64,000 bases of DNA from positions 248,001 to 312,000 of the forward strand of contig VISH01000001.1 of the NCBI GenBank assembly GCA_007827375.1, given 5' to 3'. Positions 41,265 to 49,986 of the stretch are shown here, one piece after another. This DNA is from Alteromonadaceae bacterium 2753L.S.0a.02 (GTDB lineage: Bacteria; Pseudomonadota; Gammaproteobacteria; Pseudomonadales; Cellvibrionaceae). The position numbers were made by a program, and so were the translations under genes. How positions within the stretch are numbered: the first letter of the stretch is position 1; the number at the start of each line of letters is the position of its first letter. Under the pieces are notes generated by a model that made no database searches, was not told where the DNA came from, and worked only from the letters and a program-made list of their open reading frames with translations.

Positions 41265-41482
41265 GCGAATTGCACCCAACATTTCTATTCCTCAAAAAAT
41301 GCTAGTCATTTTGAGGCACGGCTTAAGCCATTCAACCCAAAAATTCACTGTGCCGTATTCTGCAAATGGTGGAGTTATACACAAAAGGTTTGTGGGCAGA
41401 GATAAGAAATGAATGGAGCTAAGCCCGTGGGTAGTTTAGTGTGTTGAGTATAATCAGTAGTCAATTGTTCAGCATTAGGGTT

Positions 41483-41839
41483 ATGAATATAGCAGAGGTT
41501 ATTTTAAGATTGTTATCGCTTGGCGCAGTTGTGGTTTCTATCTGCCAGATAGTGTTCCTATATCTATTTAAAGAGCCCGCATACAGTTTATTGTCGATTT
41601 GGAGCATTATCTGCGCGTTTATGGTGTGGCATTGGATCTATTTTGATGCAATAAATCAAAGATATCATCGATCTTTTAGTTTTGGTCTGAATATACAGTT
41701 ATACGGGTGGCTTCTTGTTCCATCATATTTGCTCGTAACACGCGGAAAAAAAGCGATATATCTAATGTTTTGGTTGATGTTCTGTTTGTTCGGCCCTTCC
41801 GTGATAGTCGATATCTTTAATCTGCAAAGCTTGAATTAA
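41483..41839 (+). CDS. Small membrane protein of unknown function
   Basis: A 118-aa protein from the ATG at 41483; a TTG 14 codons earlier is an alternative, since neither has a well-spaced ribosome site. About three to four membrane helices: ILRLLSLGAVVVSICQIVFL, LLSIWSIICAFMVWHWIYF, LYGWLLVPSYLLVT and YLMFWLMFCLFGPSVIVDIF. A short polar loop INQRYHRSFSFG lies in the middle. No family is recognised. It converges on isocitrate lyase with a strong terminator between them. Confidence 0.55.
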   Translation: MNIAEVILRLLSLGAVVVSICQIVFLYLFKEPAYSLLSIWSIICAFMVWHWIYFDAINQRYHRSFSFGLNIQLYGWLLVPSYLLVTRGKKAIYLMFWLMFCLFGPSVIVDIFNLQSLN

Positions 41840-41867
41840 CAATTTATACCAAAATAACTTAACAGAT

Positions 41868-41892
41868 TTCCCGCGAGCCCAGCTCGCGGGAA
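41868..41892. terminator. Strong hairpin ending the glyoxylate operon
   Basis: TTCCCGCGAGC (41868-41878) pairs perfectly with GCTCGCGGGAA (41882-41892) over a 3-nt loop, between two convergent genes and 8 bp from the isocitrate lyase stop. T-tracts are weak on both sides, so it may act by stability or in both directions. Confidence 0.65.
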
Positions 41893-41900
41893 TACAGTAT

Positions 41901-43499
41901 CTACGAAAACTGATTCATCGTATTCGCTTCACCTGCCGCCTTCAGCGCCTGGCCACCCGAAAAATATTCCTTGTGATCATCGCCAATATTGGAGCCCGAC
42001 ATATCCTGATGCTTAACGCACGCCAGGCTTTCACGAATTTCCTTGCGTTGCACGTTTTGCACGTAGGCCAGCATGCCCTGCTCGCCAAAATAATCCTTGG
42101 CGAGATTATCGGTCGAGAGCGCCGCAGTGTGGTAAGTGGGCAGAGTGATCAGGTGATGGAAAATACCCGCTTTCTGTGCTGCATCGCGTTGGAAATTGCG
42201 AATACTGTCGTCGGCGGCTTGTGCCAATTCAGTGTTGTCGTATTCCGCGCTCATTAAATTATCGCGATTGTACGCGTTGAGCTCTCGGCCCTCTTGTTGC
42301 CAGGCATCGAATATTTGCTGTCTGAAATTCAACGTCCAGTTAAACGATGGGCTGTTGTTGTAAACCAATTTGGCATTGGGTACAACTTCGCGTATACGGT
42401 TTACCATTCCAGCAATCTGCCCCACATGCGGTTTTTCGGTTTCGATCCACAACAAATCTGCACCATGCTGCAAAGACGTAATACAATCCAGTACCACGCG
42501 ATCTTCTCCGGTGTTAGGCTTGAAGCGAATTAAACCGTTAGGCAAGCGATTGACTTTAATAACCCCGTCGCGCTGTGCGATAACCATGTCGCCCGGGCCG
42601 ATATTTTTGAGGTCTGAAACTTTTTCACCATCAATAAAATCATTGTATTGCTGTGCCAGGTCACCGTTGTTTTTGGAAACGGGTATTTTCTGCGTTAAAC
42701 CTGCTCCGAGCGAATCTGTTCGGGCAACGATCACGCCGTTATCAACCCCCAGTTCCATAAAGGCGTAACGTACCGCGTTAATCTTGGCGAGGAAATCTTC
42801 GTGTGGCACGGTAACCTTGCCATCCTGATGTCCGCACTGCTTGGCATCCGACACCTGGTTTTCAATTTGAATGCAACAGGCACCGGCTTCAATCATTTTT
42901 TTCGCCAGCAAGTATGTCGCTTCTTCATTACCAAAGCCGGCATCGATATCGGCAATAATGGGTACGATATGGGTTTCGAAATTATCGATGCTATTGCGCA
43001 CCTTTTTTTCTTTCACATGGTCGCCTGAGGCTCGAGTCGCGTCCAGCTCCTTAAAGAGCTGCCGCAGTTCGCGGGCATCCGCTTGCTTTAAGAAGGTATA
43101 CAATTCTTCAATAAGTGCCGGTACCGCGGTTTTTTCATGCATGGACTGATCGGGAAGCGGGCCAAACTCTGAACGCATCGCGGCAACCATCCAACCCGAC
43201 AAATAGAGATAGCGACCTTTCATCGTACCGAAGTGTTTTTTTATGGAAATCATTTTTTGCTGCCCGACAAAACCGTGCCAGCAACCCAGCGATTGCGTAT
43301 AGTTTTTTGGGTTTTTGTCGTAGGCGGCCATATCTTTACGCATGATATCTGCGGTGTATCGGGCGATATCCAAGCCTGTTGTAAAGCGGTTCTGTAGACG
43401 CATGCGTGCCACATGTTCGGCATTAATACCCGACCAATTATGCCCCTGGGTATAGAGAGATTTCTCTGCGTGTTTAACTGCATTGCTGTACTTATTCAT
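41901..43499 (-). CDS. aceA: Isocitrate lyase, long form
   Basis: A 532-aa enzyme that splits isocitrate into glyoxylate and succinate, the first step of the glyoxylate bypass. The KKCGH-type catalytic loop appears as SDAKQCGHQDGKVTVPHED near residue 215, with the catalytic Cys; IVPIIADIDAGFGNEEATY near 175 holds the Mg-binding Asp, and NNSPSFNWTL near 400 the substrate loop. It is the long Pseudomonas/Colwellia-type form rather than the 434-aa E. coli form. The ATG at 43497-43499 follows GAGG. It lies 67 bp after malate synthase in the same direction. It is needed for growth on acetate, fatty acids or ethanol. Confidence 0.95.
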   Translation of the reverse strand: MNKYSNAVKHAEKSLYTQGHNWSGINAEHVARMRLQNRFTTGLDIARYTADIMRKDMAAYDKNPKNYTQSLGCWHGFVGQQKMISIKKHFGTMKGRYLYLSGWMVAAMRSEFGPLPDQSMHEKTAVPALIEELYTFLKQADARELRQLFKELDATRASGDHVKEKKVRNSIDNFETHIVPIIADIDAGFGNEEATYLLAKKMIEAGACCIQIENQVSDAKQCGHQDGKVTVPHEDFLAKINAVRYAFMELGVDNGVIVARTDSLGAGLTQKIPVSKNNGDLAQQYNDFIDGEKVSDLKNIGPGDMVIAQRDGVIKVNRLPNGLIRFKPNTGEDRVVLDCITSLQHGADLLWIETEKPHVGQIAGMVNRIREVVPNAKLVYNNSPSFNWTLNFRQQIFDAWQQEGRELNAYNRDNLMSAEYDNTELAQAADDSIRNFQRDAAQKAGIFHHLITLPTYHTAALSTDNLAKDYFGEQGMLAYVQNVQRKEIRESLACVKHQDMSGSNIGDDHKEYFSGGQALKAAGEANTMNQFS

Positions 43500-43566
43500 A
43501 ATAACCTCGAATTTCAATTTTCCGGGTAACAATACTTACCGGAGTAATAATTCATTTTATTGATCA

Positions 43567-45738
43567 CTAATGTTGTTTTTGCTGAGCACGATAGCGATGT
43601 AGTAAAGGCTCGGTGTAGCCGCTGGGTTGCCGCGTACCTTGGAAAATTAAATCTCTGGCCGCTTTAAAGGCACAATTAGTATCAAAGAAATCGTACATCG
43701 CTTGATAACCCGGTGTGCTTGCATTCTGTTCATCCACCACTTTGGCCATACGCTGTAAAATGCAATCCACCTGCTGCGCGGTACATACTCCGTGGTGTAA
43801 CCAATTCGCTATGTGCTGGCTGGAAATTCGCAGTGTGGCGCGATCTTCCATTAAACCGATATTGTTGATATCGGGTACTTTCGAACAACCTATACCCAAT
43901 TCGACCCAGCGAACGACATAACCCAAAATACCCTGGATGTTATTTTCCAATTCGCGCTCAATATCACTTTCACTTAAAAAATGACTTTGTGGCATAAGCG
44001 GTATGGTTAAAATATCTTCCAACTTTGCAGGTTCGCGAGTACGCAATGTTTGCTGTACTGCGTGTACATCCACTTCGTGATAATGCAAAGCATGCAGCAC
44101 GGCGGCCGTTGGTGAAGGTACCCAGGCGGTCGTGGCGCCAGCTTGCGGGTGGGCTAGTTTTGCGGCCATCATCGCCGCCATTTCATCGGGCATCGGCCAC
44201 ATGCCTTTGCCAATCTGTGCATGACCCGGTAAACCGCAGGCGAGACCAATATCCACATTCCAATTTTCATAGGCGTTTATCCAGGGCTGTTCTTTAAGCT
44301 GCGCTTTGGGTAAGAACGGCCCCGCTTCCATGCTGGTATGAATTTCGTCGCCGGTGCGATCTAAAAATCCGGTATTAATAAACACCACACGCTCTTTAGC
44401 GGCATAGATGCAGGCTTTAAGATTTACTGTAGTACGACGCTCTTCATCCATTATGCCGAGCTTTATGGTGTTTTCAGGCAGGCCCAATAAAGCTTCCACT
44501 CGCGTAAACAACGTGCAGGTGAAGGCGACTTCTTCGGGGCCATGCATTTTAGGTTTAACGATGTAGATACTGCCGGTTTTACTGTTGCGCTGCTGCGTTT
44601 CGTTTTTCTGTAAATCAATGCACGCAATCAAACACGTAATTACTGCGTCGATAATGCCTTCGGGTGCGAAATTGCCGCGCTCGTCTTGCATTAAACTGCA
44701 TTCCATCAAATGCCCGACATTTCTGTTAAGCATGAGAGCGCGACCCGGCAGGCGATATTCGTCACCATCTACCGAAGTAAAGGATTTATCGCGATTCAAG
44801 CGGCGCGTCATAATCACATTGTTTTTATCAAAATTCGCAGTGAGATCGCCGCGCATTAAGCCTAGCCAGTTGCGATAGACTTCGACTTTATCGTCGGCGT
44901 CCACGGCAGCAACAGAGTCTTCGCAGTCCATGATGGTCGTCACGGCAGCTTCAACATGAATATCCTGTAAATTGGCCAGATCTTCGCTGCCAACATTGCC
45001 GTTGCGATCGAACACCAATTCGATATGGAGGCCATTATTTTTTAACAGGATGGAATCGGGGCTGTCTTTATGCCCGCACAGCGCCACAAATTGACTGGCG
45101 TTCTTCAAGCCACTGTCGCTACCGTCGGGGAAAAACGCCAGTAAATGCTGGTAGTAAACCACGTAACTGCACACGTTGTGGTGCGAACCATTTTCCAGCG
45201 GGAACACACGGTCTAAAAAGTCTTTGGCATAGTGAATAACTTGTTTTCCCCGCGCCGGGTTATAGCGCTTGCCAGGTTTTAAACCCGACTCGTAAGGAAT
45301 AACATCCGTCCCATAAAGCGCATCGTACAAACTGCCCCAGCGTGCATTGGCGGCGTTCAATGCGAAACGCGCATTTTTAACGGGAACCACCAACTGGGGC
45401 CCGGCAATATGCGCGATTTCTGGGTCGACCCTGGCGGTGCTCACCTGAAAATCGTCGACTTCGGGTTGTAGGTAACCGATTTCTTCTAAAAAGGCACGAT
45501 AGGCATTCGCATTAAACGATTGCTCAGTGTGCGCCTTGTGCCAGTTGTCAATTTGCTGCTGTAGATCTTCCCGTTGTTGCAGCAACTGCTGATTTATGGG
45601 GGTTAGCTCCCGCAGTATTTCGTGCAGCCCCGTCCAAAAGGCATCGGCACCTAGTGTCGTGTTGGGTAATACATCGTTATTAATAAAGTCATAGAATTTA
45701 TCATTGATGTAGCCGCTATTAAGCATGGGTATATTCAT
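43567..45738 (-). CDS. glcB: Malate synthase G
   Basis: A 723-aa single-chain malate synthase that condenses glyoxylate with acetyl-CoA to give malate. The G-isoform signatures are present: TTIMDCEDSVAAVDADDKVE near residue 265 with catalytic acids, EYRLPGRALMLNRNVGHLM near 325, MHGPEEVAFTCTLFTRVEAL near 395, and GIMDEERRTTVNLKACI near 425. The 723-aa length fits GlcB, not the shorter AceB. ATG at 45736-45738 (GTG two codons earlier is possible). It is first in the operon with isocitrate lyase and divergent from the XRE-type regulator, which probably controls it in response to acyl-CoA or acetate status. Confidence 0.95.
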   Translation of the reverse strand: MNIPMLNSGYINDKFYDFINNDVLPNTTLGADAFWTGLHEILRELTPINQQLLQQREDLQQQIDNWHKAHTEQSFNANAYRAFLEEIGYLQPEVDDFQVSTARVDPEIAHIAGPQLVVPVKNARFALNAANARWGSLYDALYGTDVIPYESGLKPGKRYNPARGKQVIHYAKDFLDRVFPLENGSHHNVCSYVVYYQHLLAFFPDGSDSGLKNASQFVALCGHKDSPDSILLKNNGLHIELVFDRNGNVGSEDLANLQDIHVEAAVTTIMDCEDSVAAVDADDKVEVYRNWLGLMRGDLTANFDKNNVIMTRRLNRDKSFTSVDGDEYRLPGRALMLNRNVGHLMECSLMQDERGNFAPEGIIDAVITCLIACIDLQKNETQQRNSKTGSIYIVKPKMHGPEEVAFTCTLFTRVEALLGLPENTIKLGIMDEERRTTVNLKACIYAAKERVVFINTGFLDRTGDEIHTSMEAGPFLPKAQLKEQPWINAYENWNVDIGLACGLPGHAQIGKGMWPMPDEMAAMMAAKLAHPQAGATTAWVPSPTAAVLHALHYHEVDVHAVQQTLRTREPAKLEDILTIPLMPQSHFLSESDIERELENNIQGILGYVVRWVELGIGCSKVPDINNIGLMEDRATLRISSQHIANWLHHGVCTAQQVDCILQRMAKVVDEQNASTPGYQAMYDFFDTNCAFKAARDLIFQGTRQPSGYTEPLLHRYRAQQKQH

Positions 45739-45806
45739 TGCCACAAACCTGTTTTGTTCCCTTTGTTGTCGTATAAAGCGATATAAACTCTTACCGGATA
45801 CGTTTA

Positions 45807-45897
45807 GACTAAAGTGGTAAGGGTTTTCCCGATTTGGTTGACTAAAGTGTATGTGACGATGAACTAGAATTTCACAATAGAAATTTCACACTGTGAA
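45807..45897. promoter_or_regulatory. Operator-like repeats between malate synthase and its regulator
   Basis: GACTAAAGTG occurs at 45807-45816 and again at 45840-45849, 33 bp apart (about three helical turns). Nearer the regulator, AATTTCACA occurs at 45868-45876 and 45882-45890, and the second copy forms the palindrome TTCACA-C-TGTGAA (45885-45897), ending 9 bp before the regulator start codon. The first pair is placed to serve the glcB promoter and the second set autoregulation. Confidence 0.55.
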
Positions 45898-45906
45898 TTT
45901 TACAAA

Positions 45907-47430
45907 ATGAAAGATACCAAGAGCCTCATGCGCAAGGCGCACTTCCTGGGTACCAAGATACGCAACCTACGCAAGCGTAATCACCTCACCATTGAAGATC
46001 TCTCGGCGCGCTGCGTGAAGGTGGATGCCGAGTCGGCACCCTCGGTGTCGTATCTGTCGATGATCGAGCGGGGCAAGCGGGTGCCTAGCGAAGCCATGAT
46101 GGAGGTGATCGCCACCGTTTTTGAGAAGGACATCCGTTGGTTTCTCGATGAAGCACCCGAAGAGGAAGCCCTCACGCCGGTGAAGAGCAGCAGTTTTGGG
46201 GGGCTCAACGGTATTCCCCTTGAACCTAACTTTCTGTTTTCCAACGAAATCTTACAAATAGCGATTCCTGAACTGTTGTCCCAAACCGGCACCACCGGAC
46301 GCCAGTTCGCGCACCTGCTGATTCGAGCCCATCAGGAGCACTATCAAAATCATTTTCCCGACCTGGAACGCGCCGCTGAAAACGTTGGCAAGAAACTACT
46401 ACCGCTAAACCTCGACGACCTGTTAGATATCGTGAAACACATGGGCTTAACCCTGAAATGGTTCGACGAACCCAGTTCGGAAGCCCGCGAGGAAATGTGG
46501 AAAGGCGAAGATTGCATAGCAACCTCTTATTACGAACCTAAGAACATTATTCATGTGAATAACGTGCTAAAACAATGGCCGATGCGCTTCAAGTACGACC
46601 TTGCAGTGCACTTAGGCCATTGTGTATTGCATGACAAAGACGCCTATAAAAACGTGCTTGTTGCCGGCCATGGTCAAAGCACCACCTTGATGGAGGAAGA
46701 CACCTTCAGTCATCAATCTTCCAGCGTAAACTCACAAGATATTCTGCATGCCTGGCGCGATTTTGAGTGCAGCTTTTTTGCCGGTGCGCTGTTGTGCCCC
46801 AAAGTGCCGTTTCGTCAAATGCTCGATCGCCACAGCTACGAAGTGAGCGTGAGTAAAATGGTGGACGTGTCGGAGTCGGTCGCTATGCGCCGTATGACAG
46901 CCGTATCGCCTTACCCACACTGGCATTATTTTGATGCCTATTCACCCGGAAAGCTGAAAGCTGTGTATCGCGGCAACGGCATTCCACTGCCCTGGGGCAA
47001 TATGCGACGCATTGCCGACCCCTGCCAGCATTGGTCGGTGTTTCGCATGATCAACGTTCCGGTGAGTGGCACCGCCTCACAAATTTCTATATTAAATGTT
47101 AACGAGCAACCGCGAATTTATTGTTGCGAGTCCAAATATGTGGAAGATCTTGCGGGGCAAAATCATGTCTTGTGTGCAGGTATCGACCTCAACCCCGCTA
47201 TTGAGGCACAGGGTAAAAATGCTACGGAGCTCGCCGAAGCTTTAAAAGTCACCTGCGTTAAGCACGGCGGTTCTGCAAAAATTCCTGCGTCAATTAAAAA
47301 AGACCTGGCGAGTGTCGCGCGAATTCTGAATATTGCGTGGGTATCGCGCGGTATTGAAGGTGAAGCGCGCTTAATTTGCCCGCGGGGGACGGAATGTCCT
47401 CGGCGACCTAGTTGTTATCAGCAAAAATAG
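45907..47430 (+). CDS. XRE family regulator with DUF3612/short-chain fatty acyl domain
   Basis: A 507-aa regulator. The N-terminal helix-turn-helix is at residues 15-80 (FLGTKIRNLRKRNHLTIEDL, then SYLSMIERGKRVPSEAMMEV). A middle section contains a metallopeptidase-like degenerate box (KYDLAVHLGHCVLHDKD). The C-terminal half holds the ScfR/RamB-type domain and ends with a four-Cys cluster (CPRGTECPRRPSCY) that could bind zinc or an iron-sulfur cluster. RamB-type regulators control the glyoxylate bypass in other bacteria, and this gene is divergent from glcB-aceA, so the same role is very likely here. It has no strong Shine-Dalgarno sequence; the start follows the operator closely. Confidence 0.88.
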   Translation: MKDTKSLMRKAHFLGTKIRNLRKRNHLTIEDLSARCVKVDAESAPSVSYLSMIERGKRVPSEAMMEVIATVFEKDIRWFLDEAPEEEALTPVKSSSFGGLNGIPLEPNFLFSNEILQIAIPELLSQTGTTGRQFAHLLIRAHQEHYQNHFPDLERAAENVGKKLLPLNLDDLLDIVKHMGLTLKWFDEPSSEAREEMWKGEDCIATSYYEPKNIIHVNNVLKQWPMRFKYDLAVHLGHCVLHDKDAYKNVLVAGHGQSTTLMEEDTFSHQSSSVNSQDILHAWRDFECSFFAGALLCPKVPFRQMLDRHSYEVSVSKMVDVSESVAMRRMTAVSPYPHWHYFDAYSPGKLKAVYRGNGIPLPWGNMRRIADPCQHWSVFRMINVPVSGTASQISILNVNEQPRIYCCESKYVEDLAGQNHVLCAGIDLNPAIEAQGKNATELAEALKVTCVKHGGSAKIPASIKKDLASVARILNIAWVSRGIEGEARLICPRGTECPRRPSCYQQK

Positions 47431-47463
47431 ATTTGAGAACAGTAACCGATATTGCAACACGCT

Positions 47464-47494
47464 AAAAAAAAGCCCGTACACCAAGTGTACGAGC
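47464..47494 (-). terminator. Rho-independent terminator of the slipin gene
   Basis: On the minus strand GCTCGTACAC pairs with GTGTACGGGC around a 3-nt loop, followed by eight Ts (the A run at 47464-47471 on +). It lies 20 bp after the slipin stop. Confidence 0.8.
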
Positions 47495-47513
47495 TCATTA
47501 CGAGTTGCGGGAA

Positions 47514-48668
47514 TTATTGACGACTACCCGCTGGCGCGAGTTTTACCAGATCATTCAGAACGCTATCCAGGCCACCGTAAACCGAAATCCTATCGATTTT
47601 GTTAGTAATACGTTCCAGTGCTTCCAGCTCTTTTAAGCGCAATAACACCGGGTTGTTTTCCATAACCTTGGCGGTGTTGTGCAGTGAACGCATGGCCTGA
47701 GTTTCTTCTCTGCGTTTAATCAGGTTGGCTTCGGCTTCTTTTTGCGCTTCCACGACCTGATTTAAAATCAGTTTCATATCGCCCGGTAAAATAATATCTT
47801 TTACACCAACGCTATGAATCTTCAAACCGAACTGCGCGGCTTTCTCGGCAACGCCAGCAGCAATTACAGTGTTTAGCGCATCCTTGTCGGCCAACAGTTC
47901 ATCCAGATTTTTAGTACCCACGGCCTCACGCAACAACAATTGCAATTCCACATACAAAAAGTTTGCGTAATCTTTTAATTTCAAGGCAACAATTTTGGGA
48001 TCAACAACGCGATAGCTTGCCGCAAGATTAATACGTAAACTTACACGATCTTTAGTGAGAATTTCCTGGCCACTCACTTCCATCGCCTGCAGACGTAAAT
48101 CCAAAAGCTTTAGCGCAATAGCTCGGTTGTATTTCCAGAAGCCGTAGCTGCCAGTGGGCAGTATCGCCTCCAATTTACCGTTTACAGTAAGTAAACCGAC
48201 ATGCTCATCGGGAACTTCACTGTAAGCGATGGCATTAACCACATTACGACTGCTACCCATACGCAAACCCCGACCGAGTAAACTAACAAGCTCATCAGCA
48301 ATCTGGTAACTTTTGGCGATGTCCACAATATCTACACGAACATCTTCAATACCCTGCCAGTTCGCCAAGAGTGCTCCGGGCGGTAGAATATCGCTTACTT
48401 TGTTATCACGATAAATTAAACCAACCTGGGTATCACTCAGCTCTACCCACTGCAGATAATCTTTTAATAGCTCACCATATTGGCGAACCAAGAATTTCAG
48501 GTTTTGATGTTCAAATATCACCTGGGTAATATCGTAAACATCAATGCGTAAATTCTTGCCTAATGACCAGATTCGATAACGACCTGGTTCCAGCACACGC
48601 ACCAGGCGATCACGCTCGTATACCAGAGCTCGCTGGCTGTCGGCAATATCCACTAATTTCCAAAACAT
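47514..48668 (-). CDS. Slipin family protein (SPFH/band 7) with repeated N-terminal units
   Basis: A 384-aa SPFH protein with three copies of a short beta unit ahead of the SPFH domain: residues 12-47 (ALVYERDRLVRVLEPGRYRI), 82-117 (VGLIYRDNKVSDILPPGALL) and 157-195 (VGLLTVNGKLEAILPTGSYG). The SPFH core follows: ILTKDRVSLRINLAASYRVV, then YVELQLLLREAVGTKNLDEL and AQFGLKIHSVGVKDIILPGD. A coiled-coil (EAQKEAEANLIKRREETQAM) precedes the end. Slipins form membrane-associated rings that organise lipid domains or proteases; there is no NfeD partner here. ATG at 48666 follows AAGGAG. It lacks an obvious N-terminal membrane anchor. Confidence 0.85.
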   Translation of the reverse strand: MFWKLVDIADSQRALVYERDRLVRVLEPGRYRIWSLGKNLRIDVYDITQVIFEHQNLKFLVRQYGELLKDYLQWVELSDTQVGLIYRDNKVSDILPPGALLANWQGIEDVRVDIVDIAKSYQIADELVSLLGRGLRMGSSRNVVNAIAYSEVPDEHVGLLTVNGKLEAILPTGSYGFWKYNRAIALKLLDLRLQAMEVSGQEILTKDRVSLRINLAASYRVVDPKIVALKLKDYANFLYVELQLLLREAVGTKNLDELLADKDALNTVIAAGVAEKAAQFGLKIHSVGVKDIILPGDMKLILNQVVEAQKEAEANLIKRREETQAMRSLHNTAKVMENNPVLLRLKELEALERITNKIDRISVYGGLDSVLNDLVKLAPAGSRQ

Positions 48669-48901
48669 TGTCCAATCTCCTTAATGATTGCCTGATTTAT
48701 AAAATAGCGAGGCTTACCCGCCCGGAGTTGCGGTTAGTACCTTGGCCAATATGGGAGTGAGTTTCAGGGAGTAAACCGTAGCATCACTTCCTGTGAAAAC
48801 CGCGCTTTACTTTAATACTCATTCACACATTGGCAACCCGGTAAAAACGGCTACCCCTGCGGCGCCGAGCCCTAATCATCGGTAATACAAAACCCAGAAA
48901 A

Positions 48902-48937
48902 TTAAAACCCGGCTATAAGCCTCTGGTTGATTTTTTA
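48902..48937 (-). terminator. Terminator of the tRNA-like unit
   Basis: On the minus strand AACC-AGA-GGC-TTATA-GCC-GGGTT is followed by TTTTAATTTT. It sits 20 bp after the second tRNA-like piece and resembles the terminator at 50581-50609, including the central GGCTTATA. Confidence 0.55.
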
Positions 48938-48946
48938 ACAGAAGCT

Positions 48947-48984
48947 GATTTCTGTGAGGACTTGAACCTCAAGGTCTCTCGACC
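48947..48984 (-). tRNA. 3' fragment of a tRNA
   Basis: A perfect T-arm (TGAGG-TTCAAGT-CCTCA at 48955-48971 on the minus strand) is preceded by GGTC-GAGA-GACC (48973-48984), like a long variable arm of a class II tRNA. The partner of its 3' acceptor strand is missing upstream, so no complete tRNA can be drawn. Confidence 0.4.
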
Positions 48985-49017
48985 ATTACCATTTAAAGCC
49001 GTTTTTAGCGGCAATTG

Positions 49018-49091
49018 CGTTTTAGACGGGAATCGAACCCGCGACTAATCGATTATGAGTCGACTGCTCTACCCTACTGAGCTACTAAACG
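49018..49091 (-). tRNA. tRNA with CAU anticodon, mispaired acceptor end
   Basis: A 74-nt cloverleaf fits. The D-stem is GCTC/GAGC with a 9-nt loop containing GGG, the anticodon stem GTCGA/TCGAT with loop CTCATAA, a 5-nt variable loop, and the T-arm GCGGG-TTCGATT-CCCGT. The acceptor CGTTTAG/CTAAAAC pairs for five bases but fails at 2-71 and 1-72. No CCA is encoded. It could be a Met, or lysidine-Ile, tRNA under decay, or a mobile-element tRNA. A TTGTTA-17-TTTAAT promoter lies just upstream on the same strand. Confidence 0.6.
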
Positions 49092-49211
49092 TAGTGTTTA
49101 CCACCCCATTAAAATTGGTACACAACCAGTTAACAACCGCTGCGCCAGACTGGCATACAGAACCAGAACCGCTAACCCCAATGTGGTCAATAAACGCTGT
49201 GTGGCAAAAAA

Positions 49212-49760
49212 CTATTGCCAATTTCTGCTACTGGAAAACTGCTTCTCCAGATAATCCATTTGATCTGCCAAAATTCTTCGATTTGAAAGGTACATCGCTT
49301 CAAAGATATTCGGCTTAAAGGGTATAGCCAGTAATGCCATACCCGCTTCTTCCGGTGTGCGGTCTGCTTTATGGTTATTACACCGTTCGCAGGCTGCAAC
49401 CAGATTAACCCAGGTGTCACTGCCACCTCGTGAGCGCGGCATAATGTGATCGCGGGTTAGTTCGCTGTAGTTAAATTGCTTACCGCAATACATGCAGCAA
49501 TACCCATCACGACGAAATAGCATTGCATTAGTAACGGTGTCACTGGTTGTTTTCACATTAACGCTGCCTCGAGTCGCAATTAGCGACTTAACAGTGATCG
49601 CGGAACGCCTACCAGAAATAGCATTAATGCCGCCGTATATTTTTCGCGCCTCACCCAGATCCCAAATTACCTGGCTTTTCACATACAGGTTTGCAGCGTC
49701 TTCACGATTGATCCAGGCAGTCGGCTCTCCTGCAGCATCTAACCTCAATATTTTTTCCAT
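49212..49760 (-). CDS. HNH endonuclease
   Basis: A 182-aa protein. Residues 90-150 hold an HNH nuclease: MYCGKQFNYSELTRDHIMPR, then SRGGSDTWVNLVAACERCNN, with zinc Cys pairs CMYC and CERC, the active His in RDH and the Asn in WVNL. The first 80 residues (ILRLDAAGEPTAWINREDAA on) are the usual N-terminal extension of these chromosomal HNH proteins. Such genes are common beside phage or mobile DNA, but also stand as single chromosomal genes. ATG at 49758-49760 after a G run. Nearby lie a decayed tRNA and two structured repeats. Confidence 0.9.
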   Translation of the reverse strand: MEKILRLDAAGEPTAWINREDAANLYVKSQVIWDLGEARKIYGGINAISGRRSAITVKSLIATRGSVNVKTTSDTVTNAMLFRRDGYCCMYCGKQFNYSELTRDHIMPRSRGGSDTWVNLVAACERCNNHKADRTPEEAGMALLAIPFKPNIFEAMYLSNRRILADQMDYLEKQFSSSRNWQ

Positions 49761-49798
49761 AATTCCCCCCCCCAATACCACGCAAACCACCACTGCTA

Positions 49799-49904
49799 GC
49801 CTGGGTGAAGGGAGGGGGTTTAAAAACCCTCAATTCAGGGATGAATTGAGGGAGCTACACGGACGTATCCATGCTTTTTTTAAACCCCCTCCCTTTGCCC
49901 AGGC
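49799..49904 (+). repeat. ERIC-like structured repeat, copy 1
   Basis: Outer arms of about 28 bp (49799-49826 and 49875-49904) form an imperfect long stem beginning GCCTGGG and containing AGGGAGGGGGTTTAAAAA. Inside is a perfect hairpin CCCTCAATTC-AGGGAT-GAATTGAGGG (49827-49852), then GGAGCTACACGGACGTATCC. It resembles copy 2 in the core but not in the arms. Non-coding. Confidence 0.65.
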
Positions 49905-49986
49905 GGATTCTGTGCGCAAATGTAGTCAAACAGAGCCCAAACATTTTCGACGTATTTCGAGCAAAGAACTCTGCACATCGTTTGTG

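Noticed and set aside
41274..41446. ACCCAAC and GTTGAGT as a possible attC pair
   Set aside because: Too far apart (about 170 bp) and without complementary inner boxes.
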